Part shown: in pieces, positions 20,182-28,824 of the stretch
How the letters are laid out: every line of letters begins with the position of its first letter
How positions within the stretch are numbered: position 1 is the stretch's first letter
DNA from: Caldinitratiruptor microaerophilus
GTDB taxonomy: Bacteria; Bacillota; Sulfobacillia; Symbiobacteriales; ZC4RG38
Assembly: GCF_025999835.1 (NCBI RefSeq)
Contig: NZ_AP025628.1
Span: 3,472,001-3,536,000, forward strand
Direction of reading: 5' to 3'
DNA length: 64,000 nucleotides
The notes under the pieces: generated by a model
Databases searched by the model: none
Seen by the model: the letters and a program-made list of their open reading frames with translations, nothing else
Told to the model about the DNA's origin: nothing
Made by a program: the position numbers and the translations under genes

Positions 20182-21579
20182 ATGGACGCCATCGAGCGCA
20201 TCGCCACGTCAGTGCCGGGGCTGGACCAGGTGCTGCAGGGCGGCATCCCCCGGTACGCCCTCACCCTGGTGTCGGGCGCCCCCGGGTCCGGTAAGACCAT
20301 CCTGGTGCAGCAAGTTCTCTTCGGCGCCGCCCGGCCTGAGGCACCGGCCGTGTACGCCACCACCCTGTCGGAGCCGCCCCTCAAGCTGGCCCGCTACCAG
20401 CGCACCCTCACCTTCTTCCAGCAGGACATGGTGGGGCGCAGCATTCACCTGCTGGACCTGGGGACGCCGCTCCGCCGCGGCGGCCTGGAGGCGGCGTTCG
20501 ACGCGCTGGACCAGGCGGTGCGGCAGCGCCGGCCGGCCCTCCTGGCCATCGACTCGTTCAAGGCCATGGGCGACATGGCCGCCGACGACCGGTCCTGGCG
20601 CACCTTCATCTTCGACCTGGCGGCCCGCCTCCCCATCTGGGGCGTCACCGCCTTCCTGGTGGGCGAGTACGAGGAGGCCGACCTGGTCTCGCGTCCCGAG
20701 TTCGCCGTCGCCGACTGCATCCTGCACCTGTACGGCACCGAGGACCACCGGCTGCAGCGGCGCCACCTGCGGGTGATGAAGCTGCGGGGGTCCGGCTTCC
20801 TCCGGGGCGAGCACCTGCTGTCCATCGGGCCCGACGGCATCCGGGTGTACCCCCGGCGGGACCTCCGGGACTACGCGCCGGTGGCGGCCCCCGGCGGCCG
20901 GGTGACCAGCGGCGTGCCAGGACTGGACGACCTGATGGGCGGCGGCCTGTTCCAAGGCAGTGTCGCCCTGTATGCCGGCCCCTCGGGCAGCGGCAAGACG
21001 GTGCTGGCCCTGTCCTTTGCCGCCGCCCAGGCGGCCGCCGGGCGGCCGGGGCTTTACGTGAGCTTCGAAGAGCCGGCGGACCATCTGAGAGAGTACGTTG
21101 CCCGACTGTCCCTCGATTCTGGCGATGGCGGCTGCCTGCACCTCCGGCACCTGTCGCCGGTGGAGCTGGACCTGGACATGCAGGCGGTGCAACTGCTGGA
21201 GGAGGTCCGGGCCGGCGGGTACACCTGGGTGGTGCTGGACGGCGTGGGTTCCTTGCGCGACTTGCCCGTCCACGCCAGGGGCTACCAGCTCTTCCTCTGG
21301 GACCTGGTGACCGCCTTGCGCCGCCTGGGGGTGGCCACCATCCTCACCCTGGACACGGGCGACCCCTTCGGCCGGGCGCACCTGTCGGACCAGATGCTGT
21401 CGGTGCTGGCCGACACGGTGATGGTCCTGCGTTACCTGCCGTCGGACCAGGAGCTGGCCCGGGGTCTCATGGTCATGAAGATGCGCGGCTCCGCCCACGA
21501 CACCCGCCTGGTGCGGTTCACCATCGGCGCTGGCGGGGTGAGCCTGGGGGCCGCCGTCGGAAGCGAGGAACTGCGATGA
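20182..21579 (+). CDS. KaiC-like double-domain ATPase (RAD55/KaiC family)
   Basis: 465 residues with two RecA-like KaiC domains. Domain 1 (about 5-225) has Walker A SGAPGSGKT near 32 and LLAIDSFKAMG as Walker B. Domain 2 (about 245-460) has Walker A AGPSGSGKT near 268, the catalytic pair in SFEEPADHL and Walker B TWVVLDGVGSLRDL. Domain 1 has SE in place of the EE pair, so it may be catalytically weaker. No kaiA or kaiB is present. Such proteins usually work in signalling; here the partner is a PocR-GAF-GGDEF protein whose start overlaps this stop. Confidence 0.88.
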   Translation: MDAIERIATSVPGLDQVLQGGIPRYALTLVSGAPGSGKTILVQQVLFGAARPEAPAVYATTLSEPPLKLARYQRTLTFFQQDMVGRSIHLLDLGTPLRRGGLEAAFDALDQAVRQRRPALLAIDSFKAMGDMAADDRSWRTFIFDLAARLPIWGVTAFLVGEYEEADLVSRPEFAVADCILHLYGTEDHRLQRRHLRVMKLRGSGFLRGEHLLSIGPDGIRVYPRRDLRDYAPVAAPGGRVTSGVPGLDDLMGGGLFQGSVALYAGPSGSGKTVLALSFAAAQAAAGRPGLYVSFEEPADHLREYVARLSLDSGDGGCLHLRHLSPVELDLDMQAVQLLEEVRAGGYTWVVLDGVGSLRDLPVHARGYQLFLWDLVTALRRLGVATILTLDTGDPFGRAHLSDQMLSVLADTVMVLRYLPSDQELARGLMVMKMRGSAHDTRLVRFTIGAGGVSLGAAVGSEELR

Positions 21580-23084
21580 GCCACGTGCCCAACCTGACGG
21601 TGGACCTGCACCTGGGCGCCTGGGTGGACTTCCAGCAGGCCCTCTCCCGCGCACTGGGGGTGGACCTCGCCCTCCTGGACACGCTGGGCGGCGTCGTCGC
21701 CGGCTCCCGGCCCGACCCGCTCCCCTGCGCCGCCCTCAACCCGGGCGGGGCCGTGCGCCACCCGGCCTGCGTCGCATTCTACGAGGCGGCGGCCCGTGGC
21801 AGGGCACCGGCGGTCGAGGGCGTCGCACCCGAGGACCCCCTGCGCTGCCCCTTCGGTCTCCTGGTGGCCTTGAGGCCCCTGCAGTCGGGCGACCGCCCCG
21901 TGGCCTTTCTGGCAGTGGGGCCTGCCCTGGCTTCCGCCGATGACGAGGCGCCGGTGCAGGCCGCCACCGGCGCCGGCCCGGGGGCGGTGGCGCCGGTGGT
22001 GCCGCCCGCCGACCTGAGCCGCCGGGCCGACGTGGCTGCCGCCGCCGCCCAGGAGACGCTGAGGGCCCTGGTGGAGCGGCGCCTCCTGGGCCTGGGGCGG
22101 CTGGAGTGGAGCGCCCTGTACCACCTGAGCCGCCTCGTCACCAGCGTCCACGACTCCGAGGCGGTGGTGGCCCTGGTGTTGAACAGCCTGATGCTGCTCT
22201 ACCAACCCCGGGCCCTGTGGCTGGCCCTGCGGGCCGGCGACGGCCTGGTGGTGACCCACGTGCGCGGCACCGACGCGGCCGAGCTGGCGGGCCGCGCCGT
22301 GCCCCTGTCGGTGCCGCCGCTGCGGGACGTGTGGCAGGCCCGGACTCCTGTCGTGGACCGGTCCGGAGCCGCCGTGGTCGCCATGGCGGGGGCGCCGCCG
22401 CCCGACGACGGCGGGGTTGCAGTGCTGCTGCCCCTGGCCAGCCCCACGGACCAGCTGGGGGTCATCGGCCTCCACTTGCCGGCACCTCCCGGCGACGACA
22501 GCCTGCGCAACATGGAGATCTTCGCCAGCTTCGCCGCCGTGGCCATGGAGAACGCCCGCCTGGTGAGCCTGCTTCGGGACCAGGCCAACACCGACCCGCT
22601 GACCGGCCTGTTCAACCGGGCCGGTTTCCTGGGCGTTCTGGATTAGCTCCTGTTCCACAGCCGGCGGATGGGGGAGCCCATCTGCCTGCTGATGGTCGAC
22701 CTGGACAACTTCAAGCAGCTCAACGACACTTACGGTCACCCTTACGGGGACCACGTGCTAAGGACCGTCGGCCACGTACTGCGCCAGCAGCTTCGCCGGT
22801 CAGACCGGGCCGGCCGCCTGGGGGGCGACGAGTTTGCTCTGGTGCTGCCGGGTACCGACCTGGCCCAGGTCCACCGGGTTTACCAGCGGCTGGTGGATTC
22901 CCTGTCCAGGCAGCCGTGGCCGCACGAGGGGCCCGTATTGTCGGCCGGAGCTGCCGAGGCGGGCGCCACCGACACGGCCGCCAGCCTCATCGCCCGGGCC
23001 GATGCCGCCCTGCTGGCCGCCAAGCGGGCCGGCAAGGGGCGCCTGATGCTGGACAGCGCGGTGGAGGCGGGTGGCGGGGAGTAA
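21576..23084 (+). pseudogene. PocR-GAF-GGDEF diguanylate cyclase interrupted by an in-frame TAG
   Basis: The first part (356 residues, ATG 21576 overlapping the ATPase stop) has a PocR-like sensor (two Cys at LPCAALN and HPACVAFY), a GAF domain at about 180-335 and the start of GGDEF (TDPLTGLFNRAGFLGVLD). A TAG at 22644-22646 follows. The same frame then resumes as LLFHSRRMGEPICLLMVDLD, with RLGGDEFALVLPG, to 23084. One base change from CAG or GAG would explain it. The active site is otherwise intact, so the loss is recent or the codon is suppressed. Confidence 0.8.
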
Positions 23085-23132
23085 TCGGGGCGGACCTGGG
23101 CCGGCGATCGGGGGGTGCTCGCTGCCGCGCCA

Positions 23133-23355
23133 TCTGGGTGACCTTCTCCTGCCTGTCAGGCGGATAACCGTGCCTGCGGAGGATATGGTTCACGAGCAGC
23201 CGCCGGTGGGCGCGCACGTTTACGCGCACCGCCCAGTCAATGGTGACGTTCGCGCGCACGGCGGCCACGGGCTCGCGGGCGATGGCGCGCAGGGTTTCGT
23301 CGCCCAGGACCTTCACTGCGCTGTCGTTGAGAGCCGGCCATTGTTCACATGACCT
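23133..23355 (-). pseudogene. hsdR: Fragment of hsdR C-terminal region
   Basis: Minus-strand frame reads ...[37 protein letters not shown] and [17 protein letters not shown], a close match to the DUF3387 end of type I restriction subunit R. It begins abruptly near 23355 and after KVTQ runs into unrelated sequence at the 14-bp repeat. No hsdM or hsdS remains nearby, so this is debris of a lost restriction system. Confidence 0.65.
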
Positions 23356-23477
23356 GTAGTCCACGGCCGCCAGCTCCGTCCGGAGCGGCCGCCTCGAAAA
23401 GCCCCTTGATCTATGACGCCCACCACGTGATATAATCACGGGGGCAACCGAGGAAACGGACGGCAAATGCAAACTCC

Positions 23478-23626
23478 GCAAGGGGAGTAGCCAGCCTGGG
23501 CTATACCAGGTGGTGTGGCCGTCATTACGGGGTTACCCCGGCTGCACCTGCCACCGGCGTGCGGGGGCACGGCAAGACCTTGGTTCCGCTACGGAACGGA
23601 AGGCTGCCGTGCCCCCTGTTTTGTTG
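23478..23626 (+). promoter_or_regulatory. yybP-ykoY manganese riboswitch with terminator platform
   Basis: The aptamer shows AAGGGGAGTAGCC at its 5' side and GGCCGTCATTACGGGG in the middle, the conserved elements of the yybP-ykoY class. A strong terminator follows: GGGGGCACGGCA (23563-23574) pairs with TGCCGTGCCCCC (23605-23616), then TGTTTTGTTG. Mn2+ binding should favour antitermination and expression of the downstream exporter genes. A TATAAT at 23431-23436 lies upstream. The class almost always precedes TerC/Alx/MntP-type genes, as here. Confidence 0.85.
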
Positions 23627-23659
23627 CGAGCGGGCCGGTACCGTGCAAGGGAGGATGTC

Positions 23660-24133
23660 ATGGCGGACAGTATCCTGGCGGTCCTGGCGACAGTGGGTGT
23701 TTCGATAGTGCCTGTGCTGGAACTCCGGGCGGGCATTCCGCTAGGCCTGCTCCTGGGCCTGCCGCCCGCTGTGGCCACGGCGGCAGCCATCTTCGGCAAT
23801 ATCCTTCAGATTCAGGCTGCCCTCGCGGTTGTCGCTGCGGTGCGCCGGTATGGTGGCCGATTCACCGGGTTGGCCCGGTGGCTGGAGCGCGTGGAGAGGC
23901 GGGCAACCCACCATGCATCGCTTCTCAACCGTTATGGATGGATTGGCCTGGCCGCCTTTGTCCTGCTGCCGCTCCCCGGCACCGGTGTTTGGGGCGGAGT
24001 CGTGCTCGCCCGTCTGCTGCAACTGGGTGCCGGGGTAACCTGGCTGGGTCTCGGCATCGGCGTCGCCCTGTCGGGTCTCTTCTTCGGACTGGGATGGGGC
24101 GGTGTCCTGGCCGGCCTCGGGTTCTTGCGGTAA
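23660..24133 (+). CDS. Small multidrug-export-like membrane protein (PF06695 family)
   Basis: 157 residues from ATG 23660, with AAGGGAGG upstream. About four membrane segments, with signature VSIVPVLELRAGIPLGL near the start and LLPLPGTGVWGGVVLARLLQL near 110-130, both typical of the Sm_multidrug_ex family. It is the first gene after the Mn2+ riboswitch, and TerC follows 91 bases later. Manganese export or homeostasis is a more likely role here than drug export; that is inferred from context. Confidence 0.85.
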   Translation: MADSILAVLATVGVSIVPVLELRAGIPLGLLLGLPPAVATAAAIFGNILQIQAALAVVAAVRRYGGRFTGLARWLERVERRATHHASLLNRYGWIGLAAFVLLPLPGTGVWGGVVLARLLQLGAGVTWLGLGIGVALSGLFFGLGWGGVLAGLGFLR

Positions 24134-24224
24134 CCCGGCAGCGGCCCGCGGGCGCACAGTGCCCGGCCTCTCGCCTGCGGAGTGAGCGGGGCAATATACC
24201 GAACGGTAGGAGGATGGGCGATCG

Positions 24225-25157
24225 GTGGACGGAAACCAACTGCTACTCTGGGTCGGATTCAACCTCTTTGTGCTGGCCATGCTGGCCCTCGACCTGGGTG
24301 TCTTTCACCGCCAGGCCCATGCGGTCACCATCAAGGAAGCCACCGTCTGGAGCACGGTCTGGATCGCCCTGGCGCTGGCGTTCAACGTCGGGGTGTACCT
24401 CTGGCGGGGGCCGGAGACCGCCCTTGAATTCTTGACGGGCTACCTGATCGAGAAATCGCTGAGCGTCGACAACATCTTTGTCTTTCTGATGATCTTCTCG
24501 TACTTCAGCGTTCCGGCCGCTCTGCAGCACCGGGTGCTGTTCTGGGGGATCATCGGGGCCCTCATCATGCGGGGCATCTTCATCGCCGTGGGGGCCACGC
24601 TACTGGCCAAGTTCCACTGGATCATCTACGTGTTCGGCGGGTTCCTGGTCCTGACGGGTATCAAGATGGGCGTGCAAAAGGACACAGACATTCACCCCGA
24701 AAGGAATCCCGTCCTCCGGTTCTTCCGGCAGTGGATGCCCATCACCGAGGGGTACGACGGGGAGCACTTCCTCGTCCGCCGGGCGGGGCGCCTGTTCGCC
24801 ACGCCGCTGTTCCTGGTACTGCTGATGGTGGAGACCACGGACCTGATCTTCGCCCTGGATTCGATCCCGGCGATCTTTGCCGTCACCCGGGACCCCTTCA
24901 TCGTTTACACCTCGAATGTCTTTGCCATCCTGGGCCTGCGCTCGCTCTTCTTCCTGCTGGCAGGGATCATGGGCCTGTTCCGCTACCTGAAGCTGGGTCT
25001 GGCGGTGGTGCTGGTCTTCGTGGGCGTCAAGATGATGATCGTCGAGATCTACAAGATCCCCATCGCCGCCTCGCTCGGGGTCGTGTTTGGGGTTCTGGCC
25101 ATCTCGGTGCTGGCCTCGGTGCTGATCCCGCACCACACGGGGAAGACGGAGCCCTGA
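24225..25157 (+). CDS. TerC/Alx-family integral membrane protein, probable Mn2+ exporter
   Basis: 310 residues from GTG 24225, with AGGAGG 11 bases upstream. About nine membrane helices. The family signatures EKSLSVDNIFVFLMIFSYF (near 80) and TTDLIFALDSIPAIFAVTRD (near 205) with their acidic residues are intact, as is NVFAILGLRSLFFLL. Bacterial TerC/Alx proteins export Mn2+, and the upstream riboswitch supports that job. A bidirectional hairpin terminator follows. Confidence 0.92.
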   Translation: MDGNQLLLWVGFNLFVLAMLALDLGVFHRQAHAVTIKEATVWSTVWIALALAFNVGVYLWRGPETALEFLTGYLIEKSLSVDNIFVFLMIFSYFSVPAALQHRVLFWGIIGALIMRGIFIAVGATLLAKFHWIIYVFGGFLVLTGIKMGVQKDTDIHPERNPVLRFFRQWMPITEGYDGEHFLVRRAGRLFATPLFLVLLMVETTDLIFALDSIPAIFAVTRDPFIVYTSNVFAILGLRSLFFLLAGIMGLFRYLKLGLAVVLVFVGVKMMIVEIYKIPIAASLGVVFGVLAISVLASVLIPHHTGKTEP

Positions 25158-25160
25158 GTA

Positions 25161-25193
25161 CGCAAGACCCCGGGGTATCCCCGGGGTCCTGCG
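25161..25193. terminator. Bidirectional terminator between terC and rbsB
   Basis: CGCA and GACCCCGGGG (25166-25175), loop TAT, CCCCGGGGTC (25179-25188) and TGCG. It separates two convergent genes and can serve both. Confidence 0.7.
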
Positions 25194-25225
25194 TCTGCGC
25201 GCGGCACGGGTACTGACCCGAGCGC

Positions 25226-26197
25226 CTACTTCTTCACGAGTTCGAGACCGACCGGGATGAACTCATCCACCTTCTCGCCCTTGAGCACCTTCACGGCGGT
25301 CTCCACGGCGATCCGGCCCATGTCCCGCGGCTTCTGCGCCACGGTGGCGGTCATCTCGCCGGCCTCGACCGCCTTGCGGGCGTCGGCGGTGGCGTCGAAG
25401 CCCACCACGATGACGCCCTTCTTGCCGGCGGCCTTCAGGGCCTCGATGGCGCCGAGGGCCATCTCGTCGTTGTGGGCGAAGACGGCCTGGACGTCGGGGT
25501 GGGCCTGGAGCAGGTTCTCCATGACCGAGAGCCCCTTGGCCCGGTTGAAGTCGGCGGGCTGCTTCGCCACGACCTCGATGCCCTTCACGCCGTCGACGGC
25601 CTCATGGAAGCCCTTGCCCCGGTCGCGGGCGGCCGAGGTGCCGGGGATGCCCTCGAGCTCGATCACCTTGCCCTGACCCTTCAGCAGGTCGACGATCAGC
25701 TGGCCCGCCATCTTGCCGCCGGCCACGTTGTCGGAGGCGATGTGGCTGACCACCTTGCCGCCGCCGGCCCCGCGGTCCACCGTGATGACGGGGATGTTGG
25801 CCTTGTTGGCCGCCTCGACGGCGGGAACCACCGCCTGGGAGTCGGTGGGGTTCACGATGATCAGGTCGACCTTCTTCGTGATCAGGTCCTCGATGCCGGA
25901 TACCTGCTTGGCAGTGTCATCCTGGGCGTCCGTGATCTCCAGCTTGACGCCGGCGGCCTTGGCGGCCTCCTCGGCCCCCTCCTTCAGGTCCACGAAGAAG
26001 GGGTTGTTGAGCGTGCTGATGGCGAGCCCCAGGGTGAATTCCTTCTGAGCTGGCTGCTGTGCGGCCCCGCTCTGCCCCTGGGTCTGGGCCTGGGGGGCTG
26101 GCTGGGCGGCCGGCTCCTCTTTCTTGGCGCCGCCGCAGCCGGCCAGGAGGCCAAGGCCCAGGACAGCCGCCAGTAGCACGCCGAGACGCCGTTTCAT
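25226..26197 (-). CDS. rbsB: Ribose-type ABC transporter substrate-binding lipoprotein
   Basis: 323 residues, ATG 26197 after GAGGAGGTACC. Lipoprotein signal MKRRLGVLLAAVLGLGLLAGC with the lipobox LAGC, a Pro/Gln/Ala linker, then a periplasmic-binding-protein fold (LGLAISTLNNPFFVDLKEGA, VNPTDSQAVVPAV, DRGAGGGKVVSHIASDN, HNDEMALGAIEAL, VGFDATADARKAV), all typical RbsB blocks. It should capture ribose outside the membrane. It is the last gene of the cluster, after rbsC, and has its own LacI-type operator upstream, so it may be made in larger amounts. Confidence 0.95.
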   Translation of the reverse strand: MKRRLGVLLAAVLGLGLLAGCGGAKKEEPAAQPAPQAQTQGQSGAAQQPAQKEFTLGLAISTLNNPFFVDLKEGAEEAAKAAGVKLEITDAQDDTAKQVSGIEDLITKKVDLIIVNPTDSQAVVPAVEAANKANIPVITVDRGAGGGKVVSHIASDNVAGGKMAGQLIVDLLKGQGKVIELEGIPGTSAARDRGKGFHEAVDGVKGIEVVAKQPADFNRAKGLSVMENLLQAHPDVQAVFAHNDEMALGAIEALKAAGKKGVIVVGFDATADARKAVEAGEMTATVAQKPRDMGRIAVETAVKVLKGEKVDEFIPVGLELVKK

Positions 26198-26252
26198 GGA
26201 CGGGTACCTCCTCGCTCGCGTGGGTTGGGTTCCAAGCGGCCGGATGGATAGT

Positions 26253-26268
26253 ATGGAACCGTTTCCAT
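26253..26268. promoter_or_regulatory. LacI-type operator upstream of rbsB
   Basis: ATGGAA-CCGT-TTCCAT at 26253-26268, a palindrome with the same GGAA...TTCC arms and central CG as the operator in front of rbsR. RbsR is the obvious binder. Confidence 0.75.
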
Positions 26269-26363
26269 CGGTGGGGGAGCCACGATCCCCCCCGCACCAC
26301 CTCCCCCGGGGGTTTTCGGTCCGGGGCCGGCAACACGCCGGCAGGGCGGGCGCCCGGGCGGGC

Positions 26364-27296
26364 CTACTTCTTGGCCCGGTCGAGGAGCACCGCCAGCAGG
26401 ATCACCAGCCCCTTGACCACTTGCTGGTAGAACGAGGAGACGCCGAGCAGGTTGAGCCCGTTGTCCAAGACGCCGATGATCAGGGCGCCGACGAGGGTGC
26501 CCATGACGCCCCCGCTGCCGCCGGCGAGGCTGGTGCCGCCCAGGACCACCGCGGCGATGGCATCGAGTTCGTAGCCCAGACCGGCGGTGGGCTGCGCGGA
26601 GTTCAGCCGGGAGGTCAGGATCACCCCGGCGAGGCCAGCGGCCAGGCCCGAGAGCACGTAGACCAGCGTTTCGTACGGGGCCGTCGGCACCCCGGCGACG
26701 CGCACGGCCTCCCGGTTGCTGCCGATGGCGTAGACGTAGCGGCCGGGGCGGGTATGGGAAAGGAACACCCAGGCGGTGGCGAAGACCAGGGCCATGATCG
26801 CCACGGGAACCGGGATGCCCAGGAGGTAGCCGCCGCCGATGGCCCGGAACGAATCCGTGAGACCGGTGATGGGCCGGCCCCCGGTGTAGGTCAGCGTGAG
26901 GCCCCGCAGGGCGGTCATGGTGCCCAGGGTCGCGATGAACGCGGGGATCCGCCCCCGGGTCACCAGGAGGCCGTTCACGAGCCCTGCCACCACGCCGACC
27001 CCCAGCCCCGTCATCACCCCGACCGGCACCGGCCGTCCGGCGGCGATGGTGCCGGCCGTGAGCGCACCGGCCAGGGCGAGGATGGAGCCGACGGACAGGT
27101 CGATGCCGCCGGTGAGGATGACCGCCGTCATGCCGGCGGCGATGATCGCGTTGATCGAGATCTGCCGTGCCACGTTGAGCAGGTTGCTGACCGTCAGGAA
27201 CCGGTCGCTCAAGAGGCTCAGGGCCAGAGCCAGGGCGAGGAACCCGGCGAACGGCCCGAGCCGGCGGAAGAGCCGACCGGGGTACCACCCGTGCAT
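26364..27296 (-). CDS. rbsC: Ribose ABC transporter permease
   Basis: 310 residues, ATG 27296. About 8-10 membrane helices, with family blocks NLLNVARQISINAIIAAGMTAV, GGIDLSVGSILALAGAL, NGLLVTRGRIPAFIATLGTM, GSNREAVRVAGV (EAA-like coupling loop) and LGGTSLAGGSGGVMGTLVGA. It forms the membrane channel that works with RbsA and RbsB. It follows rbsA by 12 bases. Confidence 0.95.
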   Translation of the reverse strand: MHGWYPGRLFRRLGPFAGFLALALALSLLSDRFLTVSNLLNVARQISINAIIAAGMTAVILTGGIDLSVGSILALAGALTAGTIAAGRPVPVGVMTGLGVGVVAGLVNGLLVTRGRIPAFIATLGTMTALRGLTLTYTGGRPITGLTDSFRAIGGGYLLGIPVPVAIMALVFATAWVFLSHTRPGRYVYAIGSNREAVRVAGVPTAPYETLVYVLSGLAAGLAGVILTSRLNSAQPTAGLGYELDAIAAVVLGGTSLAGGSGGVMGTLVGALIIGVLDNGLNLLGVSSFYQQVVKGLVILLAVLLDRAKK

Positions 27297-27308
27297 CGCG
27301 CGTCGCCC

Positions 27309-28823
27309 CTAACCGCGCGCCGCGCCGGTCGCGCAGCGCATGATCGCTTCCTGAGTCGCCGTTTCCCGGGCAAACTCCCCCACCAGCCGGCCCTTCCGCA
27401 TGACCAGGATCCGGTCGCACATCCCCAGGAGCTCGGGCAGTTCCGACGAGATCATGAGGATCGCCTTCCCGGCCTCCGCCAGCCGGTTGATGAGGCGGTA
27501 GATCTCGGCCTTGGCCCCGACGTCGACGCCCCGGGTCGGCTCGTCCAGGATCAGCACCTGGGGGTCCACCGCCAGCCAGCGGCCGAGCACCACCTTCTGC
27601 TGGTTCCCGCCGGAGAGGGTGTTCACGGGGACCTCGCTGCCCGGCGTCCGGATGGCCAGGTCGCGGATGAGCCGGCCCGCGAGCTGCCGCTCAGCCCGGC
27701 GGGGGAGCCAGCCCGCTCGCCCCAGGCGCTTCAGGCTGGAGAAGGTCAGGTTCTCGCGCACGCTCCGGTTGAGCCAAAGCCCCTGCGCCTTGCGGTCTTC
27801 GGGTACGAAGGCCATCCCGGCGGCCAGCGCGGCCTGCGGATCGCCCGGGCGCAACCGGACGCCGAGCACCGTGACCTCTCCGGCGTCGACGGGGTCGAGC
27901 CCCATGATGGCCCTGGCCAGCTCGGTCCGGCCGGCGCCCATCAGGCCGGCCACCCCGACGACCTTGCCCCGTCGCACCGTCAGGGAGACGTCCCGCAGCA
28001 CCTTGCCCCGGCTCAGGTGGCGCACTACCAGGGCTTCGCCGTCCACGCGGGCCCGGCGCCCGGGGAAACGGTCCCGGAGAGGCCGGCCCACCATGGCCTG
28101 GACCAGTTCCGCCTCGTTGGTGTCGGGGAGGGGGTAGGTGCCGACGTAGGTCCCGTCGCGCAGGACCGTCACGCGGTCGCAGAGGCGGTAGAACTCCTCC
28201 AGCCGGTGGCTGATGTAAAGGATCGCGACCCCGCGCGCCCGCAGCCCCTCGAGCACGGCGAAGAGGTGCTCGACCTCCGCCTCGGTCAGGGCCGCGGTGG
28301 GTTCGTCCAGGATGAGGACCCGGGCGTCGACCGCCAGGGCGCGGGCAATCTCGACCAGCTGCTGGCTTCCGACCCCCAGGTCGCCCACCCGTGCCGCCGG
28401 ATCGATGGCGACTCCGAGCCGGCCGAGTGCTTCCCGGGCCCCGGCGGCCATGGCGCGGCGGTCCACGAGCCGGAGCGGCCCCCGGACCGGCTCCCGGCCC
28501 AGGGCGATGTTCTCCATCACCGTGAGGTGCGGCGCCAGGCTGAGTTCCTGGTGGATCGTGGCGATTCCCGCCCGGATGGCGTCCCGCGGGCTCAGCAGCT
28601 GCACCTCCCGGCCCTCGAGGCGGATGACCCCCCGGTCGGGCCGGTGGATCCCGGCCAGGCACTTGATGAGCGTCGACTTTCCCGCGCCGTTCTCGCCCAG
28701 GAGTCCGTGGATCTCGCCGCGCCGCACCTCCAGGCTCACGCCTTGCAGGGCCCTGACCCCGGGGAACTCCTTGTGCAGGCCGATGGCCTCGAGAACGGGG
28801 CCGGCCGCCGTCGGCGCGCCCAT
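27309..28823 (-). CDS. rbsA: Ribose ABC transporter ATP-binding protein (two ABC domains)
   Basis: 504 residues, ATG 28823. The first ABC domain has Walker A GENGAGKST near 43, signature LGVGSQQLVEIARAL and Walker B VLILDEPTAAL. In the second the P-loop is degenerate (GLMGAGRTEL), with signature LSGGNQQKVVLGRWL and LILDEPTRGVDV, as usual for this family. It energises sugar uptake by RbsC. It begins one base after the rbsD stop. Confidence 0.96.
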   Translation of the reverse strand: MGAPTAAGPVLEAIGLHKEFPGVRALQGVSLEVRRGEIHGLLGENGAGKSTLIKCLAGIHRPDRGVIRLEGREVQLLSPRDAIRAGIATIHQELSLAPHLTVMENIALGREPVRGPLRLVDRRAMAAGAREALGRLGVAIDPAARVGDLGVGSQQLVEIARALAVDARVLILDEPTAALTEAEVEHLFAVLEGLRARGVAILYISHRLEEFYRLCDRVTVLRDGTYVGTYPLPDTNEAELVQAMVGRPLRDRFPGRRARVDGEALVVRHLSRGKVLRDVSLTVRRGKVVGVAGLMGAGRTELARAIMGLDPVDAGEVTVLGVRLRPGDPQAALAAGMAFVPEDRKAQGLWLNRSVRENLTFSSLKRLGRAGWLPRRAERQLAGRLIRDLAIRTPGSEVPVNTLSGGNQQKVVLGRWLAVDPQVLILDEPTRGVDVGAKAEIYRLINRLAEAGKAILMISSELPELLGMCDRILVMRKGRLVGEFARETATQEAIMRCATGAARG

Positions 28824-28824
28824 C

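Larger units (their letters stand above)
19708..23146. mobile_element. Putative 3.4-kb inserted module (KaiC-like ATPase and diguanylate cyclase) within the hsdR relic
   Basis: The 14-mer TCTGGGTGACCTTC occurs at 19708-19721 and 23133-23146 in direct orientation, one copy at each broken end of the hsdR relic. Removing one repeat and the DNA between them rejoins the HsdR reading frame. The intervening DNA carries three genes on the opposite strand and no transposase or integrase. The insertion mechanism is unknown. Confidence 0.5.

Noticed and set aside
22668-23084. Separate 138-residue GGDEF protein starting at ATG 22668
   Set aside because: It lacks the first part of the GGDEF fold and is in the same frame as the upstream protein; one gene with an amber codon explains it better.
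23487-24435. Long plus-strand frame 23515-24435 across the riboswitch and exporter gene
   Set aside because: Runs through the aptamer and terminator and out of frame with the clear PF06695 protein.
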